Below, one piece after another: positions 52,801 to 64,000 of a stretch of 64,000 nt of DNA. A program made the position numbers and the translations under genes. This stretch comes from Hymenolepis diminuta (taxonomy: Eukaryota > Platyhelminthes > Cestoda > Cyclophyllidea > Hymenolepididae): the NCBI GenBank assembly GCA_900708905.1, contig CAADRB010000028.1:124001-188000 (forward strand), in the 5' to 3' direction. The notes under the pieces were generated by a model. It was not told the DNA's origin and did no database searches. It saw nothing but the letters and a program-made list of their open reading frames with translations. Within the stretch, counting starts at the first letter, position 1. Each line of letters opens with the position of its first letter.

Positions 52801-55800
52801 GTACACAACTTTTCGGTTTGGTGGTGAAAAAGCACAAGAAAATAAATGCAGTATTATATTTATAAACGAAAAGAGCGATTTTACTATACGGTAATTCGAA
52901 TGTGGTTAGAACAGCGATGTATCTATACTAAAAGCGAATGAGAGCTGTACCATACTAAAAATTTATCCACTTCTGCGATAAGAATGAGTAGTTGTGCCAA
53001 AAAGCCTGGATGAGTAAAAAATTCCTCATGTGATTATTTATATAGTATTTGCTTTAAGGAATAAGTCATAAAGATGATATGGATGCTCTCAGCCGCTCTT
53101 TTAAGCCAGCCATAAATGTCACATTAAATAAGGTGAACAGTAGCATATACAAATAATTGTAGCTCCAGATCCATTCATTGTTAATATAAACATGCATTTT
53201 TCTTAAAATGCCACAGAACAAGGATACCAAATTCCGAAATAAAAAACATTCCCAAAGAAATCTATTCATTTATCCAATTAGTTCTAAAGTTCAAAAAAAC
53301 TTTAATCGATCAAATAAGTGAATCAGTTTCTTTTACTTACTAGCGAGAAAAGCAGGTAATAAAAAGCTTGCAATATTCCCACTTAAAAATGTGTTGATAA
53401 ATGTCCGTCAGACACGTATTTTTAGCAATGTTTTAAAAATAGCATGTGACAGAAAAAGCTTAAATTATCAATTGGTTTGAGAATTTGTGCGACAAGAAAT
53501 CCGTGCAATGCCTAAAAGAGAACATAGATATGCAATAGAACGTACAGCTGTAAGAACAACCTATGGTCAAAAGGTATGGAAATTGACTCAAAAAAGGGTG
53601 GAACACTTAATGGTGTACATGCAAACACATTACCGCATGAGAGTAGGCCAAATTATAGGCGAAAAAAGAGGATGACCGTGACAGCATAAGCAGTTAATAA
53701 AACTCAAAACTCTGCGTAAGATTGGAAGTCTTTGAACTAAGAAATGCGCATTGATTCAGAATACATGCGGGATTCTGCTACAACAACCAATAGTACCTCA
53801 ATTCCTTATACGATGTGCTCTGTGGAAAGGTGTGTGGTATTTGAGGCATCCACTCGTAGTACAAAAATAGGATTATATAAATGAATGAGTGATATCACGC
53901 CTTTCTTGCCCACCGTGCTATAATACTCCAGTCTCTCATTTGAGTTAATATAAAGCAAGGAACAAGCTTAGTGCCCGCTTTTGAGAACAATAGCAGATTC
54001 ACGTCAAAACGATTTCCAAAGATAATTTTTGCTATTTTAAACAAGTAGTGATTCTGTGTAGTGCTATGCAAAATGTCCAGCCTAATTCGCTATTAGGGTT
54101 AACAATGGTGGAGTAATATAAACAGCAAGAACTTGAAAATCATAATTATTTCCACTTACACACGCTGTTTCAATTTGACAATTTATATATCAATACAACT
54201 TTCATTATTTAGTGACAATAAAATATCAATATCAACGAGATTCCTCCTTAATTAAACTCCAGGGTACTAAATGCACCTGTATTATCTTCAATAAAAACGC
54301 AGCAAATGGCTATTGAAAGAGCAAGAAATGAAATAGGATATTTTTAGCCGGTTTGAACTTTGTATGCAAGTGCGAAAAGAAGGTAAAAATTACGTATTCT
54401 ATGAAATGGCAAACAAATTTTTCCTAAATAAATGCTAAATTACAGATTAAGCCACCGATAAAAATACTATAACAGACGTCTGAACGTACGTAGACATAGT
54501 TGGATGAGAAAAAGCAAGGTACGGCAGCCGGTAAAAAAAACAGAGAACGGTTTTATAATATAACAGATTCAATGCTTGCAGCGGCGAAGAATAAAGTTTT
54601 GACAACTAAATTGTTTATTATGTTTTCTTCAATTAATGGACCAGAATGAAACTTTTCGATGCAAAACAGGTTTGAGGAAATTTATTCATTTTAAGAAATG
54701 ACCTGTGGTAACTGAACATGTCAAAAATACAAATATATGATATAGTAGTTCGTACAAGACTCTAGAGCATGGAGCACATACTTAGACGACATGACAGTCA
54801 AGGAAATATGAGATCGGAAAAGCAAATGTCGCCTTTCAATTCATCAACAAATATTAACAGTTTTTTAATGTTCATCCTTTGCCACGTTATCGCGACAGAC
54901 CGAAAAGCGTCATTCAGGAATGTAATACGGTATCAATTGGAGAGTAGAGAAATCTTTATACCGTCCGTTGATATTGTTCTATTCTAATTACAAAACAATA
55001 TCATGGTTAGAAAACGTAAAATAAGTGTATTCACTTAACGGAATGAACTTTAATAGAGTGACGTTTAATTACTTACCAGTTTCGAAACCCATTTAGACAA
55101 TCGTTTTCCAAAACTTCTCTTGGGTAGAGGAGTAGCATAATGGTGCTTCCCTAATGCTAAAACTCAATCCTCCTACCACCTTTATTAATCAAATTTAATC
55201 AGTGCGATTAGCTCTTCTGCTCCGAGTGTGCACTAATGAGCATCAAATCCATGGCTTCTGATTTCGTAGACCAGCATGTTAGCCGATTAACATAGTCAAG
55301 CGCATTAGTAAACTAGGACAGAAATTAAATTAGAGAAATCGATGCCCACAATGCATAAATTTACAAAAACGCTGACTCATAATTAATATATTCACAATCA
55401 AATGCATGGAGGAGATGAAGTACCTGCAAGGTAGACTGCGAATAAGGTCGTGAGGCTTGAAGATCTCAATACAGATTGCACATTGATCGAAGCCCTCAGA
55501 AATCAGTGGATCCACTTGATTGAGAAACTTCACCGGCAACTGTTTCAAAGCCTTCCTTGTCGCGGCAGTCAACTTGCGCTAAAGTACAGAAAAGAGCAAA
55601 AGATGTACTAGATGTTAAATGGATCGCTATTTTTGCAGCCAATTTAGGCATAGTAGATCAACGGACCTTCATGAAAGAATTAGAAGTGGATGAGGTCATA
55701 TAAATTCCGATACTTGATCCGTTACAATGACGTGAAGAAGCTAACTATACCAATCCAGGCAACGTTCTCAGGAAAATCTTTGATTAATTTTGACGTTTTT

Positions 55801-58800
55801 AGCAAATAAACAGTTAAAATGGAATATGAAACACAAGGGAAGTAGTGAAGATGATAGCCGACATTCAACAATTAATGGATAACAAGATGCCTTCTAAATT
55901 TAAGAAATCCACAAAATGAACCGGTCAGTCAAAGTAAAAGCCAATCTTCCAATGCAAAACAACTGTCAATAGCAACCGGGTTAATGCGATTTCTCAAGAA
56001 TTATGTGGACATGCAGGCGAGCCACAAACTATTCATCAAGCGATTTAGCCTAAGTAATAATTTTTTAAGCGAAAGTTTCACTCTATACTACTAATTGCCT
56101 TCCCTCTACAATCACACTAAGGAATTTTGCTGAAAATGGAGGCAAAATGAACCCATATAAATAGACCAAAATCATGGGGTACAAAAGTATTGTTCAAATG
56201 CGGTTGGCACTCGACTTAAGTAAATATATACTTAATAGATTAAATATTAGTCCCAGCTATGCTAAAACATCATTTCTTGTCTCTTCTACTTCCCCGTCTC
56301 CTAGTATCAATAAAAATGTGTGATTCTGAGGTGCATTTTGTGTATCGATTAAAATCCGCTTTTACTAATTTTTAACGAAAACATATTTTTCAGCTATACC
56401 AACTGCTGAGCCAACTTGACCTAACTGGACAACCAGCAACCTTCAATACCCTTGCCTTTTAAACTTGGTATATATACCCCTTTATGCAGATTAAATAAAT
56501 GAACCCCCCCTCCCCCTACCTACCATATCTCAAACAAGCTCTCTCATCACTTCTTATTGTATCTTGATTCCTACAAAAGCTTAACCACAACATATGTTTT
56601 CTCCGTATTGAAGCGCGATACAAAGCTAGCAATGTAACGGGAAATGAAGCTCAGTAGAAGATGACGGGCTGTCGAAAAAATCATGGTAAAGCTAATTTCC
56701 GCTTTACTTAATTCCCACTGATAAGTTACATGGTTTAAGTAAAGTGGAAAATGAATTAATTAAAACTATCCGTTCGTCAATCAAGTTGTTTATCAATCTG
56801 CCGATAAGGATGGCAACAGTAAGTAGGTCACCAAATGTTTCTCAAGGACCCCGCCAAACGGCATAAGCCAAAGGTTGTACTTTTAAATCTGTCAAAATAT
56901 TCTCAGACCACACGTTAATCAATGTGATTTTATGCAAATTCGTCTGTAAGTCAATGTATTTGCTAAAACTGAGCGCAGTCGATATTTCCCCTTTTGCACT
57001 CAAAGTGAATTTGTATATTGATTATTAATTTCCACTCACCTCCGCTTTGAGATGAATCAATCAATTTATAAATATTTTATACATGCCAGCTTTCTTAAAT
57101 TTCGCATGGAAATATTGTTTCCTCCTTCTCTTGATCTTCATCTCTTATTGCAACTGTACCATACGGTTAGGTCTCTACATTCAACCCTTGCTATTCTGAT
57201 TTAGCCATTGGGAATTGGATCTTCCTACAAGTTTGTGAATCCCAGTTTCTAAAAGCCTAAGCAACTAGTTGTATAAAATCGGCAATCGGATATTTCATTT
57301 AGATTCAAACCGTATTCCTCCCTCGGTAGAAATTCGTTTTAGCACTAGCCACGTCCCAAAAATGAAGATTAAACGACAGTGCCCATAGTGTAGTGTAGTG
57401 TAGTAAACATAAAACGGAGAGAATGACCTAATTCTCGACACACAAAAGTATTGTTCGAATGAATGTGACCACAGAATGCCGCTCACATGTACGCAATAAC
57501 TCCGAACAATAGCTTATTCTATTGTAATACAATGACGTATTTTGACAACCAAAATCGGATCGCCAATTTGGTATTTATTATGAAATCTTTGTTGATTTCC
57601 TTCCTAAATTTGGAAGGACAAAATTTATGTCAGTACGAAATTTCGGTTCATGAATAACCATGTTTTCTACCTCTAGAATATGTTATTATGGGAAAACAGG
57701 TAGATAACTATGTAATTAAACAATCCCAAAATCGCCTATATACCAAAAAGAAAATAAGTGAGGGGTACAAACTACTCCAGTTACCGTTTCCATTAATAGA
57801 TTGAATTTGGCTACTGAATAGTTAGATTCGAATACACGCAACAAAAATGGACTACGCAAAGCCGTGAAATTTCGCTACAGTATATCAGTGATCTCGTTCG
57901 AAATCAACCTACCAGAAAAAAAGAACAATATAACGATCACTTTAATTAAGGAAGGGCTGCATGCCATTTTTCAATCAACAACTGACCATTGATTCTCAAT
58001 CGGTCCATCTCTTAGCCCACATATTGCAAGTCAAATTTACGGCGCATTACAAAGGAAAATCTGTGTGAGAAGGCAATAGTTAGGAGATCAGAGTATTGGA
58101 ATAGGGACTGATTCACAGGATTGCATACGTCTTGTATTTAAATAGGTTCCACCGTTGTTCAGTCAGACACAAATGCAATTTGAACATGGTTTTTGAACTG
58201 CGGTTGTTGTAACGAATTTGTTCGTTAACAGCACAAACAAATATTTTCACGTTTCAAATTTGAAGGCAGTTCAGACGAAAGGACGGCTTAGTTAAAGAAA
58301 GAGAAGATTTATAACTTAACATATTCTTCACTCTTTCTCTTGCGACTCCTTTCCTCCTGTTTCTTCTCCCTCTCTCTCTCCCCTTCTTCCTACATGCTTG
58401 AATAAACTTGAAGACTGAAAGGTATAACTTAGAACTCAGACAGTCATGTTTGTAGACTTTAAAAGAGGAAAAAAAACGAAGAATCACAGTAGTAGGATCA
58501 TTTGACTATTGATTTACGCAAGATAGCAAATTTTATAAGTACAAATTTAAGCTTTCACTAAAGGGAAAGATGAAAGATAGCTTTGCGACTCAAAGATAAG
58601 TCAGTCCACTCATAAAGTTTCTGTAAATATGAATCGAAACTATATCATCAGAAAATTTGATTAATAAGCAACCACTACACTTACTTAAAAGTCCATTTAT
58701 TCACTGATTAGAATAAGGATACCAGTGTATGATAATCATAAAGGTACCAACACATATACGAAAATTTGCAGCCTTCAAGAGCTGATACACCGAAGGAAAA

Positions 58801-60451
58801 GATCTGCGGAACTAGGTGTTTACCCGACGACGATTTTGTTATTAAAAAATCGGTTAGATTTCTGTTAGTAACATTGCCTTGTGTAATTTTATTTCATGTT
58901 CTAGATCTTTCACAACGTACTGTCCAACCTCATGTTAAATCATATTTTCTATGTCCTTTCATGTGAGGTGGTTTTTAAAACTGAATGCTTGCCTAAACCG
59001 AGTCTAATCAATGCATGTGCAGCATATCGATCATCATTTTACACATTCCACGGCTCTGTGTGTCGGTATTACTTCCACCCACGTCTTCTGAAATTCTGCT
59101 TGGACATCTTCATGCCTTCACAAGTTTTACAATACACTCCTTGCCTACACTCAACTGCTGGTGTTCTAGTTCTGAAAATACGATTGTATTCTTGAAGCTG
59201 TTGGGAAGATCTTTAGTTTTGTTGGACGACTTACCAAAGCATAACTTAGTTGTATTCTCTCTCAATTTGGTGATCCTAGCTCAGAGGGAAGCTCTCAATC
59301 AGTCACGTTAAAATTCGGCAAAAAGTAAAGCAATAAAGTTAGAGGAGTTACTTCAGTACCACTGCATTTAAGGAATCTAGCACTGATTTTAAAGAGAGGT
59401 CATCACTAAAATTACGAATCCATTCACTTAAATGAAAAGCCAGAACACATGACGAATACATTTAACTAAATAAGTTCTCCTTGATCAGCACTATTAGATA
59501 AGTCTTCTCGGCCTCGGTACTGACAGTTCAGCGAATTTCACCACTTTACGAGTCCGTGTATTCATTGCAAAATAAATTCTTTTCCGGATCGTGTTAGAAG
59601 AAATGATAATTATTTTCCCCCCGATAAAAGACACTTGATAATTATTCGTATTTGTTTAAGCCGATACCGATTGAATGTGAGTTTCGTTAATACACGCGTG
59701 TTGACTATAACGTGCCTTCTTATCTGCCGTGGGTTATTAGCTTCTGNNNNNNNNNNCTATATTACCGAGTTTTCTAGATTGTTGGCTCTGCTAGATTACT
59801 ATTCGAACTCCTAGTTGGTTACGTTATAGCAGATCGACTACATAAGATCACGTAATAAGTTCCATTAATTCAATAAAATTATTCGTCGATAATATAGAAT
59901 TAAACGTTTATGACAAGTTTTCCGAAATTCGCATTCCTATTTGTTTAAATAGACTCAGTTCAATGGAACTATTGTAATATAATTTAGACATACCGAGCGA
60001 CGACTTTTAGCCGACCTAGAAATTGAGAAAGAGCAGAACCGCTGCCAGAAGCATATTCCCAACCTCGCCGGTACAAGGAGTATTCCAAGTAGGAGGAAGA
60101 GTACACACACAATAAGGAGCAGCAGAAGACTAGAACTCAGATCTGAGGCATTATTCCCATTATTAGCTTCAACAGTTGACAGATTGGAAGTGGTAAGTGA
60201 TTCGGCAAAGAGAACAATATCTCCAGTTACTGCGACTTGGGTGGAATTTGACGCAACAGCCAGCTGACTTGGCAAATCGGAGAACATGTCGAGGGGAAGA
60301 GAGATGAGAAGAGGAGGTGGGAAGGGCAAAGTGGAACCTTCCCCTCCACTTCGTTCTAGCCCACCCCGATTTCGCTGACGATGGTCCAAATGATGACGGG
60401 CAAATGGAGTGTGAAAGGAGGAAGAGTAGGAGGTGAAAGGTGATTCTGTAG
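34845..60451 (-). CDS. Goliath-family (PA-TM-RING type) E3 ubiquitin ligase, 963 aa resolved, 5' end missing
   Basis: Membrane-anchored RING-H2 ubiquitin ligase, probably endosomal. Minus-strand exons: 59994-60451, 55424-55578, 51330-52167, 45615-45823, 39193-39462, 37122-37740, 34845-35186; all phases agree and the last exon ends in TAA. The first resolved exon enters in phase 1, so at least one upstream exon exists. Residues ~1-105 are luminal-type, Pro/Ser-rich with several NxS/T sites; ~108-128 a transmembrane helix ([20 protein letters not shown]); then a basic stretch. The RING-H2 at ~186-228 reads CAIC...[11 protein letters not shown]...CPLC, complete C3H2C3 ligands, split by an intron after [17 protein letters not shown] and CPLCKQNIL are Goliath/RNF130-type motifs. 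The ~730-residue tail is low-complexity (Ser, Pro, His/Gln/Tyr-rich). No protease-associated domain is seen in the resolved part. Confidence 0.9.
35738..36130. repeat. Dispersed repeat family 1, copy B
   Basis: Matches copy A (ATGAGCAGCCACGAAAATAAATCAACCGATC; ...CTTGATGCTTTGACTTTGCTAATGGCTTATTCTTGACC in blocks) and copy C (GCTAGT..CAT..TTGGCTCTTGGCTGT-like start). Same strand as A and C. The block sequence is spaced by small indels. Confidence 0.65.
36476..36760. repeat. Dispersed repeat family 1, copy C
   Basis: It begins GCTAGTTTCATATGCTTGCTC like copy B and ends with ACTCGTGATGCCCTGACTTC..ATTACCAGCTTAT..GGTCCTCTC, matching the 3' half of A and B. Less than 400 bp from copy B, in direct orientation. 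Confidence 0.6.
37741..39192 (-). other. RING-gene intron 5 (1.45 kb)
   Basis: Donor GTGAGT, acceptor TATTTCAG. AT-rich; the plus-strand frame at 37799-38035 has no similarity. Nothing else recognised. Confidence 0.7.
41150..41186. repeat. Two-copy tandem duplication, unit TATAGGCGTGCCTGTTGACT
   Basis: The 20-bp unit at 41150-41169 is followed directly by a second copy lacking 3 bp (TATAGGCGTG-TTGACTG). Confidence 0.75.
42731..42868. repeat. Dispersed repeat family 2, copy 1
   Basis: Shares GGTCAACGT.CA.GTCCGCCAAGTCAGGG, ATCAA..CCCATC, GTTAATTCTG and TTTCTC.TAAGA.AAC in order with 52421-52562. About 140 bp, moderately diverged, same orientation. No terminal motif seen. Confidence 0.65.
45542..45823 (-). 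other. RING-gene exon 4 with in-frame read-through to an early stop
   Basis: The coding exon 45615-45823 splices with donor AG|GTTTGT. If that weak donor is skipped, the frame continues 24 codons to a stop at 45542-45544, giving a shorter tail. This may be an alternative 3' end or just intron. Confidence 0.35.
45824..51329 (-). other. RING-gene intron 3 (5.5 kb)
   Basis: Donor GTGAGT, acceptor TACTTTAG. It contains a pair of related ~32-bp segments (47724-47757 and 49554-49585) and two open frames longer than 100 codons with no family similarity (49897-50277 and 50719-51051, both minus). No gene called. Confidence 0.6.
52168..55423 (-). other. RING-gene intron 2 (3.3 kb), within the RING domain
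   Basis: Donor GTACTT, acceptor CTTTAAG; it separates the first four zinc ligands from the rest. It holds copy 2 of dispersed repeat family 2. No coding signal otherwise. Confidence 0.7.
52421..52562. repeat. Dispersed repeat family 2, copy 2
   Basis: Counterpart of 42731-42868; the longest shared run is GTCCGCCAAGTCAGGG. Same orientation, opposite to the host gene's coding strand. Confidence 0.65.
57386..57404. repeat. TAGTG pentanucleotide microsatellite
   Basis: Nearly four uninterrupted copies of TAGTG. Confidence 0.8.
59747..59756. other. Assembly gap (10 N)
   Basis: Ten ambiguous bases, the only ones in the window. Probably a scaffold gap of unknown true size, inside the first resolved RING-gene intron. 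Confidence 0.95.
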
Positions 60452-63400
60452 CTGAAAAGGGGGGAACAGATATATTAGAATATACGAACTAACAGTGAAC
60501 AGGCACAACTTTATAAACTTTCAAAATTATATATGTAAAGTTTTTTACGCTATAAAACGTACTAGAACTGATTTGTAGCAAACGCGAATTACGATCATGC
60601 ATATGTATGTAAAAATTCATTTGCAAAACAGTGGTAATTCACCACTCCAAAATTCTCAAACGTAGCTTCAAAGGAGAGGTTTCAATCACAAGTTCAATTA
60701 GTGCAAACATCCGAATGCTTCAAATACCACAAGGAACAGGTAACCATTTCAAATGTCATTTCCGATTTTTACCCCCCACATAAGATCAAAAGCGAATCAG
60801 TTTTGGAGAATGTTTAAAAACCAATGTAGGAAAGACGGGTACAAATGTTCTAGAATTTGAGCTAGCTAAATAGAAGCTAGATTAAATGCAGTTTCCATTA
60901 TCCCGATTACCCCGTTTTAAAAGCCTGGCCAACACAGTGATAGAGAGCTCTCGACTGAATTACTGGTCTATTAACATTACATATAACTCAGAATTTTTAA
61001 TTACATAAAAATTTTCCCTAACTGGATGTGCTCATAGGACGACTTACTGTTTACAACTTCTATTATTGGTAATAAAAAAATTGTAAAATACGACGTCAAT
61101 CCACTCACCGGATTTAACTGAATTTTCTACAACGGTTTTCTTGTTTATTTTAGATAATTAGAAACAATATTCCCGACATAGTAACTATTCAAAGCTGACT
61201 AAATCAAACCATTCAGCCTGGGAAGCACATAAGTTGATCAGATTCCTCTATGGGGTTGAATTTTAACGTATAAACCCATCAGAAATGTTTGGCCAGGTTT
61301 GGAGACTAATCACCAGATATCAAGACTAAATTCCAGTTTCCAGTTCCAACCTTCGTATAGATAAAAGACCGATAACTCCTGAACTAAGGGAAACGCTCAC
61401 TCGTCTATTTACCTAAAAGTACCATTGACAAAGAAAGTCTTTTATGCTTAGGCGACAAAGCATAAAGGGGGAAGGATAGAGGGAGCATACATACGCCTCC
61501 AACCAGATTGACCATTAGAGTCATAAAATACCCCCATTCTTTTTTTTCCCCGCTTCATCAGTCTACCTAAAATGAGAAACGCAATAAAAACGCTCCTACC
61601 TGCAAAGGCTCGTCGTTGTCGCGATTGCTTCTAAATATAGCCGGTAACACTCAGGTATCCTACCCCTTAATTAAGGGTAACATACGTGTGGGTGTTCATT
61701 CGAATTCTGTCTTGCCTAATAAGACGAAAAATCGATTTCTAAATTGAGCATGCTTCCTATGGATTGCACTCAGGAGTGCAAAGATAATTTAACTTCTTGA
61801 TATCGGCGGTTAGGAAGCCGATTTGAATATTTTCGGTGAACTCGAGTGAGACTCCCAAGATTCATCCCTCGTGCACTGAATTATCGATTTTTTGGATTCC
61901 AAAACTCACACCTGGAAATGAAGCAATTATTGCCACAATTACTGGGTAAGCACACATTTAATCCCATTATCTATCTATCTATCCAATTCTGTATAAGCAA
62001 ATGCATTTTCCTAATAGAAAAAATATATTGTTTGGGCGACAGATCTCCTCCCTTCTTCCTCCTGAATCTGAGTAATTGTAGATTTATAAATTAACAATTG
62101 AGCGTTAGAAAAGTCACGAAATTCAGGCCAGAAAGAGTGATGGGAGATAGGGTGTACTAGGAGTTTTGCTTCTCCCGCTGTGCGTACAAAGTAATAAAGA
62201 TATCTTAAAATAAATAAAACCAGATAATGATGACGGAATGTACTTTATTTTGGCGATATAATTTTATGCAGTAACGAAACGTGAGAAGACAGAAGAAAAT
62301 TGGGGCTTTCAATTGATATAATAGAATTCGCCGAATGGATTTGTTTATCTTCACTGCTTCAAATGCAGTAGATATTCGCTTTTCCCAAATGGTTCTTTAG
62401 GTAACTCTTTATTAATTCTAGAATTCCTCTATTATTGTTTCTTTATCAGCACGAAGTGGGGTTTTAAAGGCCAAAAAATAATTACGCTTTCATAATATTT
62501 CGTTTTTTTTATTTTTATTTTAACTCATCACCTGGCTTTATTAGGCTTTTTGCAAATTTTTTACCCTAGTTAAGAAATGTATTTTACCTGTAGATAGTGC
62601 ATAAAAGGTTCTTATCCAGAAGTAGAAACGCCAGTATTTCTGTCTTTGTCGGACGCGTATATTCCGACACAAATCTGGATAGTTTGAAACAAGGCCAGGA
62701 AGGTTGTGAATTCTCAAATGAAAAATTCCAATTTTACTTTAATACTAAGATTAAGCATTAATTTTGGAGTGGTATAGCGATGCCGTGACTTCTATCAGAG
62801 GTCTTGAGATTGAAACACAGATTAGAATGACTTACCAATGTTGATTAACAGAGAGCTGACGCCTTTTTATTCTTTACTTCGAAATGCTTTTTCAATGAGA
62901 AAAACTTTATCAAATTAGTACAGCGAGTGATAGCAAAAGAGAGCACTAAAGCAATATAGCAACAACTCCGGCTTTTATGGAGTAATATTAGGATCGAGGA
63001 AAGTGGGCGTATGATGGTGATAATATGTAAATGTACGCGTACATGCGACATCTGGTGGAAAGTCATAAAACCTACACGACAGAGCTTAGTGTAAAGAGAA
63101 CTAGCTTACATTTTTCTTATTCGCTCGTCATACACTCGTCTTGTATTTTAAAACGGTCAGATGTGGAGAAAGACAATCACAAAAGTACATCTTGACTGAG
63201 AATGGACTTCAAAAAGTCAGATTGTAACGTAGTTCCACACTTTTCGTGTCTTCACACCCAGTCTTCGAAAAAAATTTGATCTAATAGCATTTACCTAGAA
63301 CGTTACTTCCTGCCCAGAATGAGAATACTAGTTTTAGTATCGATTTGTAGTGTATTCAGATCAGATAAAGTCTTTTGACTTATTTAAGCCTAATTAACAC

Positions 63401-64000
63401 TCACACATTCACACGCGCCGTTGTTTAAATGTGCTGAAATTAGGGCATTTATTTACTTTAGGCAAACGACCAAAACAAACCCTTAAACTTGTTGGAAAAT
63501 AAAGATTCTTTAGCATAATTGCATGTCCGTCGAACGTAGTAATGTCAATTAGGTTTTTAGCACAAGACAATTTACTTCTTCCAAATAAGCTAAAAATTAT
63601 TTATTATTAGTAAGATTAAGTCTATAAAACATTATCTACGAATTTTAAACTAGAAGAAGTCGAACTAAAAGCAGTATATCCAATAGGATTTGGGCACTTT
63701 TCTTGAAGGAATCAAAGAAAGAACTAATTTGATTCACTTAACTGACTCTCTTTTGATGTAATTACGCAGTAAATTCGTGGTCGAAGGTAACCATACTTCT
63801 TCTGAGTGCATTTTTCCAAATGTGCGAAGCAGAAACATACTTTCAAAAACTACTCCCTTGGGGCCAATTGTGATTTTATTGGGTGACCACAAAGTATAAC
63901 GGTGCGAGAAATTTAACCTTGGGGGAAATGGAACAACCAATCAAACTATCATTCGTGACCTAACAGGTCGAAACGAATGGATGATAGACTAGATCGACAA
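60452..64000. other. Upstream of the resolved RING-gene exons
   Basis: The exon ending at 60451 has a strong acceptor (CCCCCCTTTTCAG), so this is intron plus possibly 5' exons. It contains a (TATC)4 microsatellite at 61969-61983. No PA-domain or signal-peptide exon is clear; one weak candidate exon at 63841-63912 is listed separately. Confidence 0.6.
63841..63912 (-). other. Weak candidate upstream exon of the RING gene
   Basis: The minus frame RLNFSHRYTLWSPNKITIG (then PKGVVFE) ends at GAAA|GTATGT, a good donor leaving phase 1, as the next exon requires. The LNxS...G..GVV pattern faintly recalls the start of Goliath ectodomains. The upstream acceptor (CCCCCAAG) is mediocre and a stop lies just beyond it. 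It could be chance. Confidence 0.2.

Larger units (their letters stand above)
55579..59993 (-). other. RING-gene intron 1 of the resolved part (4.4 kb)
   Basis: Donor GTATGT, acceptor GTACTTTAG. It includes a (TAGTG)4-like tandem at 57386-57404, a long pyrimidine tract near 58330-58390, and the N gap. Plus-strand frames at 58932-59311 have no recognisable similarity. Confidence 0.65.

Noticed and set aside
1..64000. tRNA, rRNA or CRISPR signals
   Set aside because: Scanned for B-box-like GGTTCRANNCC with a matching A box, and for regularly spaced repeats; none convincing.

Overview
This is a eukaryotic, AT-rich window. It holds four protein-coding genes that I could rebuild exon by exon from splice sites, reading phase and protein families; everything else is intronic or intergenic. 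The gene set (basement-membrane laminin beta, a PA-TM-RING/Goliath-type E3 ligase, prefoldin subunit 3) makes it an animal. The composition, a mix of very small introns (43-90 nt) and multi-kb introns, and a GH3 glycosidase suggest a lophotrochozoan, tentatively a parasitic flatworm. That last step is inference; no sequence here fixes the species. A run of ten N at 59747-59756 shows it is a scaffold, not finished sequence.

Layout. (1) 1-10623, minus: N-terminal ~893 residues of a laminin beta chain in 16 exons, running off the left edge. (2) 10624-12478: spacer with the laminin promoter side and the probable GH3 3' UTR. (3) 12479-17694, minus: a complete 7-exon gene for a secreted GH3 beta-xylosidase/beta-glucosidase-like enzyme of 818 aa. 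(4) 17695-18207: a 513-bp spacer between divergent starts. (5) 18208-21439, plus: a complete 2-exon prefoldin subunit 3 (VBP1), 199 aa. (6) 21440-34844: about 13.4 kb without a supportable gene, with repeat copies and a GC-richer island. (7) 34845 to at least 60451, minus: a >25-kb gene for a membrane RING-H2 E3 ligase of the Goliath family. Seven exons are resolved (963 aa); the 5' end, where the protease-associated domain should be, is not. (8) 60452-64000: upstream of the resolved RING exons, with one weak candidate exon.

The genes do not form a pathway. Laminin beta is extracellular matrix, the GH3 enzyme is predicted to be secreted or lysosomal, prefoldin 3 is a cytosolic chaperone subunit, and the RING protein is an endomembrane ubiquitin ligase. 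The most noteworthy items are the intron-rich GH3 glycosidase in an animal context, two GC-AG introns in the laminin gene, the very long low-complexity C-terminal tail of the RING ligase with no visible PA domain, and several diverged, unnamed dispersed repeats. I found no tRNA, rRNA, CRISPR array or intact transposon. All exon boundaries are manual predictions and have not been checked against transcripts.
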